From the NCBI GenBank assembly GCA_035550975.1, contig DASZOC010000035.1, forward strand, positions 1-21,175: a stretch of 21,175 nucleotides of DNA. The letters run 5' to 3'. The notes under the pieces were generated by a model. The model made no database searches. It saw only the letters and a program-made list of their open reading frames with translations, and had not been told where the DNA came from. The translations under genes were made by a program, and so were the position numbers. The DNA comes from DASZOC01 sp035550975. Lineage in GTDB: Bacteria > Actinomycetota > CADDZG01 > WHSQ01. This document shows, one piece after another, positions 14,957 to 21,175 of the stretch (position 1 is its first letter; each line of letters begins with the position of its first letter).

Positions 14957-15754
14957 ATGGCGTCCGTGGAACCCGTCTATCGCCCGGTCATCGCCTTCGC
15001 TCTGTCGCTGATGAAGGTGATGCGCTGGAACGTTCATACCAGCGGCGCCGAACACATCCCGTTGTCGGGCCCCGCAGTGATCGCGACGAACCACGTTGGC
15101 TATCTCGACTTCGTCTTCGTCGGAGCCGCCGCCCGCGAGCGCAAGCGGCTCGTGCGTTTCCTGGCCAAGGCGGAGGTGTTCGACCACAAGATCGCGGGTC
15201 CCTTGATGCGCGGGATGAAGCACATCCCGGTCGACCGCTTCGGGCGCGCGAGCCAGGCGATCGACGCCTCGGTCGCAGCCCTGAGGCGCGGAGAGATCAT
15301 CGGGATGTTCCCCGAGTCGACGATCAGCCGCTCGTTCGTCCCCGCGGCAGGTAAAACGGGGGCCGCGCGGATGGCGATGCTGGCCGGCGCCCCCTTGATC
15401 CCCGGCGCGGTGTGGGGCACGCAACGCATCCTGACCAAGGGACGTCCGAAGAACTTCCAGCGCAACATCGACATCCACGTCGCCCTCGACGAGCCCGTTC
15501 CGTACGATCCGGACGAGGACCCGGAGAAGGTGACGCTCGAGATGATGCGGCGCATCGAGACCCTCGTCGATCGCGTTCAGCGCAACTACACCCAGCAGCC
15601 GGCGGGACCGGATGACATGTGGTGGCTGCCGGCGCACCTGGGTGGGACCGCGCCGACCGTGGAGGAGTCGCTCGCGCTGAACGCGCGCGAGGCGGAGGAG
15701 CGGCGCGCCCGGCGGCAGAAAGCGGCGGAATCGCGTCGCGAACAGGACCGGTAG
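14957..15754 (+). CDS. PlsC-family 1-acylglycerol-3-phosphate acyltransferase
   Basis: The 265-aa protein carries the acyltransferase HX4D motif as H46-VGYL-D51 (ATNHVGYLD), the glycerophosphate-binding region around PVDRFGRASQ (91-100), and block III FPEST (118-122), where the usual FPEGT has Ser for Gly. A VIPGAVWGT-like block IV (PLIPGAVWGTQR) follows. It should transfer an acyl group to lysophosphatidate or a related acceptor at the inner face of the membrane. The C-terminal 50 residues are charged and helical (RE/EERRARRQK). ATG 14957 is chosen because the segment before it has no family features; no strong ribosome-binding site is visible. The context of a lipase-like gene upstream and desaturase/TetR downstream supports lipid metabolism. 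Confidence 0.88.
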   Translation: MASVEPVYRPVIAFALSLMKVMRWNVHTSGAEHIPLSGPAVIATNHVGYLDFVFVGAAARERKRLVRFLAKAEVFDHKIAGPLMRGMKHIPVDRFGRASQAIDASVAALRRGEIIGMFPESTISRSFVPAAGKTGAARMAMLAGAPLIPGAVWGTQRILTKGRPKNFQRNIDIHVALDEPVPYDPDEDPEKVTLEMMRRIETLVDRVQRNYTQQPAGPDDMWWLPAHLGGTAPTVEESLALNAREAEERRARRQKAAESRREQDR

Positions 15755-15758
15755 CGCC

Positions 15759-15965
15759 GTGGCACCCCCCAACGACGATGGTCGCCGCCAGGAGCTCGAC
15801 GCGCTCCTCGACGACCTCTCCTACGAGATCACCGCGGCGCGCTCGACGGGTCTCGACAAGGCCGAGAACCTGCGCGCGATCGCCCGCCGCATCAGAGACA
15901 TCGCTTCGAACATCGATGCCCTAGCCGGTTCGATAGTGGCGGAGAAACAAGCCGCCGACCGCTGA
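15759..15965 (+). CDS. Hypothetical small helical protein (68 aa)
   Basis: I do not recognise this protein. From GTG 15759 it gives 68 aa: a short polar start (MAPPNDDG) and then almost continuous predicted helix with heptad-like leucine/isoleucine spacing (ELDALLDDLSYEI, AENLRAIARRIRDIASNIDAL), so it is likely a coiled-coil or helical hairpin protein in the cytoplasm. It begins 4 nt after the acyltransferase stop, consistent with translational coupling, and converges with the TetR gene 8 nt away. Its function is unknown; a link to the acyltransferase is possible by position only. Confidence 0.55.
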   Translation: MAPPNDDGRRQELDALLDDLSYEITAARSTGLDKAENLRAIARRIRDIASNIDALAGSIVAEKQAADR

Positions 15966-15973
15966 CGGGCAAG

Positions 15974-16585
15974 CTAGCCGTTCGCGGCAGGAACCGGGAT
16001 CGCGATCGACGGTGCTGGGTCGAGCCCGCGAAGGCCGTTCCAGGCGAGGTTCACGAGGTGCGCGGCGACGACCTCGCGCTTCGGCTTGTCGGTGTCGAGC
16101 CACCACTGGCCGACGAGCGCGACCATCCCGACCAGAGCCTGTGAGTACAACGGCGACAGCTTGATGTCGAAGCCGCGGCGGGCGAACTCGCCGCGCAAGA
16201 TGTATTCGACCTGCATAGCGATGTCGCCGATGACGCTCGCGAGCGTCCCGGTCGAGCTGGCGACGGGGGAGTCGCGGACCAGGATCCGGAATCCGTCCGG
16301 CTCGTCCTCGATATAGGTCAGGAACGACAGCGCCGCCTGTTCCAGCAGCGCGCGCGGGTGATTGCCTTGGAGCGACGCCGTGATGCGACCGAGCAGCGCC
16401 TGCACCTCGCGGTCGACGATGACCGCGTAGAGGCCTTCCTTCCCGTTGAAGTGCTCGTAGACGACCGGCTTCGTGATCTGCGCGCGGCTGGCGATCTCCT
16501 CGACCGACGCGGCTTCGTAACCGCGTTCCGCGAAGACGGACCGTCCGACGTCGAGCAGCTGTGCACGACGTTCTTGCCCCGTCAT
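15974..16585 (-). CDS. TetR-family transcriptional regulator, probable regulator of the adjacent desaturase
   Basis: From ATG 16585 the protein is 203 aa. Residues 1-55 form the TetR DNA-binding domain (RRAQLLDVGRSVFAERG, SVEEIASRAQITKPVVYEHF, KEGLYAVIVDRE in canonical order), followed by a helical ligand-binding domain (about 60-195). It is the second gene after the desaturase on the same strand, with a 36-nt gap, and a perfect palindrome overlaps the desaturase promoter. That arrangement resembles DesT-desaturase and similar TetR/fatty-acid systems, so an acyl-CoA-sensing autoregulatory repressor is a reasonable inference. A GTG at 16612 would add 9 residues but lacks a ribosome-binding site; AAGGAG lies 12 nt before the chosen ATG. 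Confidence 0.9.
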   Translation of the reverse strand: MTGQERRAQLLDVGRSVFAERGYEAASVEEIASRAQITKPVVYEHFNGKEGLYAVIVDREVQALLGRITASLQGNHPRALLEQAALSFLTYIEDEPDGFRILVRDSPVASSTGTLASVIGDIAMQVEYILRGEFARRGFDIKLSPLYSQALVGMVALVGQWWLDTDKPKREVVAAHLVNLAWNGLRGLDPAPSIAIPVPAANG

Positions 16586-16621
16586 GCGCAACTTGCGCTC
16601 CTTGCCCGTCACGCGCGCGGC

Positions 16622-17590
16622 CTAGGCGGCCGCGCGTTTGGCAGCGAGCTGCTTATCGGAAACCGTCTTGACGTCCGTCGCAAGCCCGACGAGCTTCATC
16701 AGCCGGATCAGACCGGCGCTGACGTCGATCTGGTAGGGGCGCAGCCCGTGTACCGCGGAGCTCGGGAACGCGTGGTGGTTGTTGTGCCACGACTCGCCGA
16801 ACGAGATCAACGACATCATCCAGTTGTTCGTCGAGAAGTCGGTGGTCTGGTACGGGCGGTTGCCGTAGAAGTGGCAGATCGAGTTGATGCTCCAGGTCAC
16901 GTGATGAAGCATGAAGATCCGGACGAGGCTGCCCCACAGGAACGCGGTGACACCGCCGCGCAGCGTGCCGGTGATCATCAGCCCGGCGACCGCGGGAAGA
17001 GCGAAGCTGATGAGCGCCCATAGAGGGAACATCCTGTCTATCCAGCGCATCGCCGGGTCCCGGACGAGGTCGGGGGCCCAGCGCCTGGCCGACGTCTGCT
17101 CCTCGTCGAAGAACCAGCCGATGTGCGCGTGCCACAAGCCCTTCAGGACCCCCTTGATCCCGGGCCCCTCGTCCAGGTGCGGTGAGTGGGGGTCGCCGGG
17201 TTGGTCGGAGAACGCGTGGTGGCGGCGGTGGTCGGCCACCCAGCGGATGACCGGCCCCTGGATCGCCATCGAGCCCGCGATCGCGAACGCGTGACGGACC
17301 CAGCGCTTGGTCTGGAAGCTCTGGTGCGTGAAGAGGCGGTGGAAGCCGACCGTCACGCCGAACCCGGTGAACAGGTACATGCCGAGCGCGATCGAGGCGT
17401 CCACGGTCGACAGCCCGGTGCCCCACAGGCTCCACGCCGCGGCGACGAACCCGAGGAAGGGGACGATCGTGACGATCAGCACCAGCCTCTTCTGGAGCGT
17501 GGCGGTGGATCGACCCAGCGGATACACGCCGGGTACGGCGGGCTCGGGTTCCGGCGCGGTGGTGATCGGTCGTTCGAGAACGGTGCTCAC
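16622..17590 (-). CDS. Membrane fatty-acid desaturase (delta-9 acyl-CoA/acyl-lipid type)
   Basis: The 322-aa integral membrane protein has the three histidine boxes of the di-iron desaturase family: HRLFTH (H84-H89), HRRHH (H121-H125) and HNNHH (H269-H273), plus hydrophobic segments around 36-55, 64-82, 102-117, 187-208 and 213-230. It should introduce a cis double bond into saturated acyl chains using O2 and electrons from a ferredoxin or reductase, adjusting membrane fluidity. The start at GTG 17590 has GGGAGA 7 nt upstream. Upstream lie a SigA-like promoter and a palindromic operator candidate; the TetR regulator gene follows 36 nt after the stop. No desaturase reductase gene is in the window. 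Confidence 0.95.
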   Translation of the reverse strand: MSTVLERPITTAPEPEPAVPGVYPLGRSTATLQKRLVLIVTIVPFLGFVAAAWSLWGTGLSTVDASIALGMYLFTGFGVTVGFHRLFTHQSFQTKRWVRHAFAIAGSMAIQGPVIRWVADHRRHHAFSDQPGDPHSPHLDEGPGIKGVLKGLWHAHIGWFFDEEQTSARRWAPDLVRDPAMRWIDRMFPLWALISFALPAVAGLMITGTLRGGVTAFLWGSLVRIFMLHHVTWSINSICHFYGNRPYQTTDFSTNNWMMSLISFGESWHNNHHAFPSSAVHGLRPYQIDVSAGLIRLMKLVGLATDVKTVSDKQLAAKRAAA

Positions 17591-17615
17591 GGGCTCTCCC
17601 AGATCGGAATCTACG

Positions 17616-17631
17616 GTTACGGAACCGTAAC
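17616..17631. promoter_or_regulatory. Palindromic operator candidate (TetR site) at the desaturase promoter
   Basis: GTTACGGAACCGTAAC has perfect 7-bp arms around a 2-nt centre, 25 nt upstream of the desaturase start. It overlaps the -10 element and the expected transcription start, an ideal position for repression. A wider CTACGG (17611-17616) / CCGTAG (17640-17645) pair flanks it. The binding protein is inferred to be the TetR product of the same operon. Confidence 0.7.
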
Positions 17632-17657
17632 TTACCCGGCCGTAGGCTCAGCGTCAA
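17629..17657 (-). promoter_or_regulatory. SigA-like promoter of the desaturase-tetR operon
   Basis: On the minus strand TTGACG (17657-17652), a 17-nt spacer, then TAAGTT (17634-17629) give a good SigA-type promoter. The same stretch also reads GTTG-N17-GGGTAA, a looser SigB/SigF-like pattern, so stress-sigma input cannot be excluded. Confidence 0.65.
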
Positions 17658-17676
17658 CCCGCACACGCAGGGTGGG

Positions 17677-18162
17677 TCAGCTGCGGGCGTGTTTCCACTC
17701 CCGGAAGCGTCGTTCCAGCTCGGCCCCGTCGCGCGGCGGGGGCTTCGTCGCGAGCCACGCCGCCCGCTTCTTGTCGTCGAGGACGACCCACTCGTAGCCG
17801 TAGGTACGCGGCCCGGCCCAGTGCGGCTCGACCCATTGCTCGGCCTTGAGCTCGGCCACGACCGCGTATCCCACCTTCGGGCGACCGGCCCAGAAGTCGT
17901 CGATGTCGAACAGGGCCGACCCGCGGGTCCGTGACCGGATCTCGTGCAGCGACGAGTACTCGCCGAGCCACGCGATCTGGATCCGCGCCCGGCCTACGAC
18001 GAGACCTCCGTGCAGCTTCAGCCAGACCCCGTCGTCGGGGAATGCCCCCGTCTTGTATGCCGGTCCCCGCGTCGAGCGGGTCTCGACGCCGTAGGTCCAC
18101 CGCGGCGCTCGCGCGTCGCCGGTGAGGTGCTCGAGCTTGCGGATCAAGACGTGATCGGCCAC
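17677..18162 (-). CDS. Hypothetical protein, possibly PUA/EVE/ASCH-like fold
   Basis: The 161-aa protein is tryptophan- and aromatic-rich with no signal peptide or membrane helix. A central pattern (VWLKLHGGLVVGRARIQIAW, about 46-65, then ALFDIDDFW and VGYAVVAELKAEQW near 83-111) suggests a small beta-barrel of the PUA/EVE/ASCH type, which binds RNA or modified bases, but this is only a resemblance read by eye. The C-terminal third (EWVVLDDKKRAAWL, then EWKHARS) is charged. The GTG start at 18162 is supported by TAATCT 6 nt upstream, suggesting a leaderless message. It is divergent from the dioxygenase gene, and its relationship to either neighbour is unclear. Confidence 0.6.
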   Translation of the reverse strand: MADHVLIRKLEHLTGDARAPRWTYGVETRSTRGPAYKTGAFPDDGVWLKLHGGLVVGRARIQIAWLGEYSSLHEIRSRTRGSALFDIDDFWAGRPKVGYAVVAELKAEQWVEPHWAGPRTYGYEWVVLDDKKRAAWLATKPPPRDGAELERRFREWKHARS

Positions 18163-18168
18163 GACCCG

Positions 18169-18174
18169 AGATTA
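18169..18174 (-). promoter_or_regulatory. Candidate leaderless -10 element for the 161-aa gene
   Basis: TAATCT on the minus strand is separated by exactly 6 nt from GTG 18162. It is the best -10 match among the leaderless candidates in the window; the -35 region is not convincing. Confidence 0.5.
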
Positions 18175-18238
18175 TTCGCCGTCCACCGAAGTGCTATCCG
18201 CGGCTACCCTCGGAGGGAATCGGGCGCTTGCGGCAGGT

Positions 18239-18260
18239 GTTCGCGCAGACACACGCGAAC
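18239..18260. promoter_or_regulatory. Inverted repeat upstream of the VOC dioxygenase gene
   Basis: GTTCGCG (18239-18245) and CGCGAAC (18254-18260) are perfect 7-bp arms with an 8-nt spacer, ending 17 nt before the ATG at 18278 and just before its ribosome-binding site. It could be an operator (related dioxygenases in Bacillus are controlled by MarR-type MhqR) or an mRNA hairpin. No regulator gene is adjacent. Confidence 0.45.
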
Positions 18261-18277
18261 GAGCATCAGGAGGCGAC

Positions 18278-19201
18278 ATGAAGCTCGAAGGGATCCACCA
18301 CGTAACCGCGATCACCGGCGACGCACCCGCCAACGTCGAGTTCTACGCCGGCGTGCTCGGCCTGCGTCTCGTGAAGAAGACGGTCAATCAGGATGACCCG
18401 ACCGTGTACCACCTCTTCTATGCGGACGAGAAAGGCAGCGCCGGTTCCGACATCACTTTCTTCGAATACCCCGGCTCGCCCCGCGGGCGCGCCGGTGACG
18501 GGATGGTCCACCGGGTCGTGTTCCGCGTCGAGTCTGCTGAAGCACTCGACTTCTGGGACAAACGACTGGGGGCCGAGGGCGTGATCGTCGACCGTTCCGA
18601 CGCAGCGCTCGTGTTCGACGATCCTGAGGGGCTCGAGCTGGAGCTCGTGATCGACGGTTCGCGCGACGAACCGCTGCGTGCGGAGGCGCCGGATATCCCC
18701 CTCGAGCACGCCATCAGAGGGTTCGAGGGCGTGCACGCGTTTTCCAGCCGTCCGGAAGCGAGCAGGTCGTTCTTCGAAGACACGCTCGCGTTCGCGCCCG
18801 ACGGCGAGTCGCAGTGGGTCGCACGCGGCGCGCACCGCGGCGGCTTCTACCGGTTCGACCCGGCCCCCGCGCAGCGCGGGCTGAACGGTGCCGGCACGGT
18901 CCATCACGTGGCGTGGGCATCGCCGATGGAGGAGCACGACGCGTGGCGAGCGCGCGTCGCGGAGGCGGGGACGTCGGTGACGGCGGTGATCGATCGCTTC
19001 TATTTCAGGTCGATCTATTTCCGCGAGCCGTCTGGCGTCCTCTTCGAGATCGCGACGCTAGGCCCTGGGTTCATCGCCGACGAGCCGGTCGAATCACTCG
19101 GCGAACGCCTGTCGCTGCCACCGAACTTCGAGCATCTGCGTGACGAGCTGGATGGCATCCTGACGCCGTTGCCCAACCCGCGCGCTCGCGCGCGGGCATA
19201 A
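18278..19201 (+). CDS. VOC-superfamily ring-cleaving dioxygenase (MhqA/MhqO-like)
   Basis: The 307-aa protein has two tandem glyoxalase/vicinal-oxygen-chelate modules (about 4-125 and 148-262). Likely metal ligands are H8 (GIHHVT), H210 (TVHHVAW) and E257 (GVLFEIAT). The overall arrangement matches the hydroquinone-type ring-cleaving dioxygenases of the MhqA/MhqO group, which act on quinones or catechols in detoxification. ATG 18278 is preceded by AGGAGG with 5-nt spacing, which fixes the start. The PAC2 gene follows 4 nt after the stop, so the two are probably co-transcribed. The substrate is not determinable from the sequence. Confidence 0.88.
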   Translation: MKLEGIHHVTAITGDAPANVEFYAGVLGLRLVKKTVNQDDPTVYHLFYADEKGSAGSDITFFEYPGSPRGRAGDGMVHRVVFRVESAEALDFWDKRLGAEGVIVDRSDAALVFDDPEGLELELVIDGSRDEPLRAEAPDIPLEHAIRGFEGVHAFSSRPEASRSFFEDTLAFAPDGESQWVARGAHRGGFYRFDPAPAQRGLNGAGTVHHVAWASPMEEHDAWRARVAEAGTSVTAVIDRFYFRSIYFREPSGVLFEIATLGPGFIADEPVESLGERLSLPPNFEHLRDELDGILTPLPNPRARARA

Positions 19202-19205
19202 CGCG

Positions 19206-20063
19206 ATGCCTCTCTACGAGCTGACGAACGAACCCGACGCCTCGATAGCGCCCGCGCTGATCGTGTCGTTCGAGGACTGGGTCGACGCGGGCGGCGCCGG
19301 TTCGACGGCAGCACGCCACATCGCGCAGGGCGGCGAGGAGGTCGCGACGTTCGATACGGATGCGCTGTTGGACTACCGCAGTCATCGTCCGGTGCTGGAC
19401 ATCGTCGACGGGCGGCCGAAGCGGTTCGAGTTCCCGAAGCTCACGTTGACCAGACGCCGCTTCAGCGAACGCGACCTGTTCGTCCTGACGGGCCCCGAGC
19501 CCGACTCGCGCTGGAAGGAGTTCGCATCCGACGTCCTCGAGCTGGCGATCCGTCTGGGGATCATCGAGCACGTGAGCCTCGGCGCGATCCCGTCCGCAGT
19601 CCCGCATACCGCGGCCACGCCGATCATGATGACGGCATCGTCCGACGAGCAACTGAAAGACGCCATCTCGACCGAAGGCCTCCTCAGGGTCCCGGCCGCG
19701 GCCGTCAGCCTCGTCGAGTGGACGATGGCGGAGCACGGTATCCCCGCCGTCGGGTTCTGGGCGCAGGTCCCGCACTACGCAACGCCGTACGCGGCCGGTG
19801 CGATCGCGCTGATCCGGCGGGTCGAGACCCACCTGTCGGTCACGATCGGAGCCGGCGAGCTCGAGGAGCAAGATCGCGCCCAGCGCGAGGCCCTGGTGGA
19901 TCTGTTCGAAGGCAATCCCGAAGCCGGCGCCTATCTCGAGCGGCTCGAGAGCCTGGTCGGGGAGGAGACGATCCCGGCGGCCGACCACATCGGCGACGAG
20001 GTCGAGCGGTTCCTTCGCAACCAGGGCCGGGGAACCGGAGGCCCGACGCCGTTCAGCCCCTAG
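19206..20063 (+). CDS. PAC2-family protein
   Basis: The 285-aa product matches the PAC2 (proteasome assembly chaperone) family by its overall pattern: a beta strand and loop at ALIVSFEDWVDAGGAGSTAA (17-36), a central FPKLTLTRRRF segment, LGAIPSAVPHTAATPIM (about 124-140), and PAVGFWAQVPHYATPYA (about 180-196). The C-terminal 70 residues are acidic and helical. Actinobacterial members such as Rv2125 are of unknown function, and a proteasome role has not been shown for them; no proteasome gene is in the window. ATG 19206 lies 4 nt after the dioxygenase stop. A PilT-like gene follows after 93 nt in the same reading frame. Confidence 0.85.
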   Translation: MPLYELTNEPDASIAPALIVSFEDWVDAGGAGSTAARHIAQGGEEVATFDTDALLDYRSHRPVLDIVDGRPKRFEFPKLTLTRRRFSERDLFVLTGPEPDSRWKEFASDVLELAIRLGIIEHVSLGAIPSAVPHTAATPIMMTASSDEQLKDAISTEGLLRVPAAAVSLVEWTMAEHGIPAVGFWAQVPHYATPYAAGAIALIRRVETHLSVTIGAGELEEQDRAQREALVDLFEGNPEAGAYLERLESLVGEETIPAADHIGDEVERFLRNQGRGTGGPTPFSP

Positions 20064-20099
20064 CTTTTCTACGCGAATCGCTCAAGTGCTGCTGCACCT

Positions 20100-20137
20100 G
20101 GCCGATTCACCTACGGGGCACCTTTCGTCTATCGGCC
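20100..20137 (+). other. Inverted repeat in the leader of the pilT-like gene
   Basis: GGCCGAT (20100-20106) and ATCGGCC (20131-20137) form perfect 7-bp arms closing a 24-nt loop. A smaller GTGC-TGCT-GCAC hairpin (20086-20097) lies just upstream, and the GGGAGG ribosome-binding site begins 5 nt downstream. It may be an mRNA structure controlling initiation; its function is unknown. Confidence 0.4.
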
Positions 20138-20156
20138 CCGCGGGAGGCTGAGAACG

Positions 20157-21175
20157 ATCGACCTGCTCCAATCCGCGTTCCAGGAATCCATAGGGGTCGA
20201 AGCCGGTCCTCCGGCTCCTCCGGCGCCACCGCAGTCCGACGCACCCGAGCCGGTCGACCGCCGCGATAGCGCCGAAGAGGCGCGGTCCGACCAGGCGCAG
20301 CCGGAAGCGTCGGTAGAGCTGCCACCCCTCGACCTCGACGAGTCGGGCCACGTCACGATCGACGGTCTGCTCGGCTACTCGGTAGAGGCGAAGGCCTCGG
20401 ATCTGCACATCAAAGCGGGTTCACCGCCGATGATCCGGATCAGCGGCCATCTGCACCCACTCGATTACGCGGTGCTCGGTGCCGAAGAGTGCCGGGGCCT
20501 GGCTCACGCAATGATGCAGGACAAAGAAAGAACGGAGCTGGACGCCAAAGGCGAGGTCGACTTCGCCTACTCGCTGTCGGGTGTCGGTCGCTTCCGCGTC
20601 AACATCCACAAGCAGCGCGGCAGCCTCGGGATCGCGTCTCGCCGCATCCTTCCAAACGCACCGGACTTCGCCGAACTCAGGCTCCCGCCGGTCGTCGCGA
20701 CGCTCGCGAGCGAGCACCGGGGACTGCTGCTCGTCACCGGGCCGACGTCGTCCGGCAAGACGACGACTTGCGGGGCGATCATCAAACACATCAACCAGAC
20801 ACGTCGGTGCCACATCGTGACGATCGAGGACCCGATCGAGATCATGCACGCCGACGAGCTCGCGATCGTCACGCAGCGTGAGGTCGGTCAGGACACGACG
20901 AGCTTCCAGCTCGCGTTGCGGGCTGCGATGCGTCAGGACCCCGACGTGATCTTCGTCGGCGAGATCCGCGACACGGAGACGGTGCAGGCGGCGCTGCAGG
21001 CGGCCGAGACGGGTCACTTCGTGCTCGCGACGTTGCATACGACCGATGTCGTCGAGACGGTGAACCGCATCGTCGACTTCTTCCCGTCACACCAGCAGAA
21101 GCAAGTCCGCATCGGGCTCGCCGGATCGCTGGTCGGGGTCATGACGCAGCGTCTGTTGCCGAAGGTCGGCGGGGG
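20157..21175 (+). CDS. pilT: PilT-type type IV pilus retraction ATPase (3' end cut by window)
   Basis: The frame stays open to the window end. After a proline-, glutamate- and glutamine-rich N-terminal extension of about 60 residues comes the PilT core: KASDLHIKAGSPPMIR, Walker A GPTSSGKTTT (G195-K201, counted from 20157), the Asp box TIEDPIEI, Walker B DVIFVGEIRD (E269) and the His box TGHFVLATLHTTD. The FPSHQQKQVRIGLAGSL stretch is typical of PilT rather than PilB. It would power pilus retraction at the inner membrane. No ATG, GTG or TTG occurs in frame between the PAC2 stop (20063) and residue Met of SPPMIR, which lies inside the core. GGGAGG at 20142-20147 points to initiation at ATC 20157, ACG 20154 or CTG 20148, or to a sequence error. 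The assigned start is provisional. Confidence 0.88.
   Translation, partial: MDLLQSAFQESIGVEAGPPAPPAPPQSDAPEPVDRRDSAEEARSDQAQPEASVELPPLDLDESGHVTIDGLLGYSVEAKASDLHIKAGSPPMIRISGHLHPLDYAVLGAEECRGLAHAMMQDKERTELDAKGEVDFAYSLSGVGRFRVNIHKQRGSLGIASRRILPNAPDFAELRLPPVVATLASEHRGLLLVTGPTSSGKTTTCGAIIKHINQTRRCHIVTIEDPIEIMHADELAIVTQREVGQDTTSFQLALRAAMRQDPDVIFVGEIRDTETVQAALQAAETGHFVLATLHTTDVVETVNRIVDFFPSHQQKQVRIGLAGSLVGVMTQRLLPKVGG

Noticed and set aside
20086..20151. 21-codon ORF (GTG to TGA) upstream of the pilT-like gene
   Set aside because: Too short, with no ribosome-binding site and no recognisable peptide; it overlaps the inverted repeats and is better read as leader.
20100..20195. Possible TPP riboswitch (GGCTGAGA, then GACCTG and CCGCG segments) before the pilT-like gene
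   Set aside because: Only the CTGAGA core matches; the conserved 3' half (AACCTGAT...GGATAAT...CCGGCG...AGGGA) is absent, the segments run into the likely coding region, and a thiamine link to a pilus motor makes little sense.

Overview
The window is high-GC, densely packed bacterial chromosome. Several points suggest an actinobacterium (Actinomycetota), probably an environmental lineage outside the well-studied genera: an Rv2629/Balon-like release-factor paralogue, a PAC2-family protein, a stand-alone LigD-type ATP-dependent ligase, frequent GTG starts, and several genes whose -10-like hexamer lies only 6-7 nt before the start codon (the leaderless arrangement common in Actinobacteria). The lineage assignment is inference. 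No rRNA, tRNA, CRISPR array, insertion sequence or prophage was seen, and no gap between genes exceeds about 130 bp.

Layout. (1) 70-5698, minus strand: an enolase-superfamily enzyme, an unknown 81-aa protein, a D-Ala-D-Ala carboxypeptidase (PBP4/S13 type) and a large secreted M14 metallocarboxypeptidase. (2) 5750-9799, plus strand: a secreted CocE/X-Pro-peptidase-like alpha/beta hydrolase, then moeA and mobA overlapping by 4 bp (molybdenum cofactor synthesis). (3) 9829-13243, stress and dormancy block: on the minus strand a Balon/Rv2629-like ribosome-binding eRF1-domain protein, a LigD-like ATP-dependent DNA ligase and msrA; divergently on the plus strand a YteA-like TraR/DksA zinc-finger protein and a glycine-zipper protein. 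The shared intergenic region carries a general-stress (SigB/SigF-type) promoter match facing each way. (4) 13274-17590, envelope and lipid block: a lipoprotein esterase, an SGNH hydrolase, a PlsC-like acyltransferase, a 68-aa protein, and a TetR regulator lying 36 nt downstream of an acyl-CoA/acyl-lipid desaturase. The desaturase has a SigA-like promoter overlapped by a perfect palindrome, a probable operator for that TetR. (5) 17677-21175: a possible PUA-fold protein, a VOC ring-cleaving dioxygenase, a PAC2 protein, and the N-terminal part of a PilT-type pilus retraction ATPase cut by the window end.

The most notable points are the bidirectional stress-type promoter region joining a ribosome-hibernation candidate with a DksA-like protein and a repair ligase; the desaturase/TetR regulatory architecture; and the PilT gene, which has a proline-rich N-terminal extension but no in-frame ATG, GTG or TTG where the gene should begin. 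The functions are family-level calls from motifs read by eye; no database search was run.
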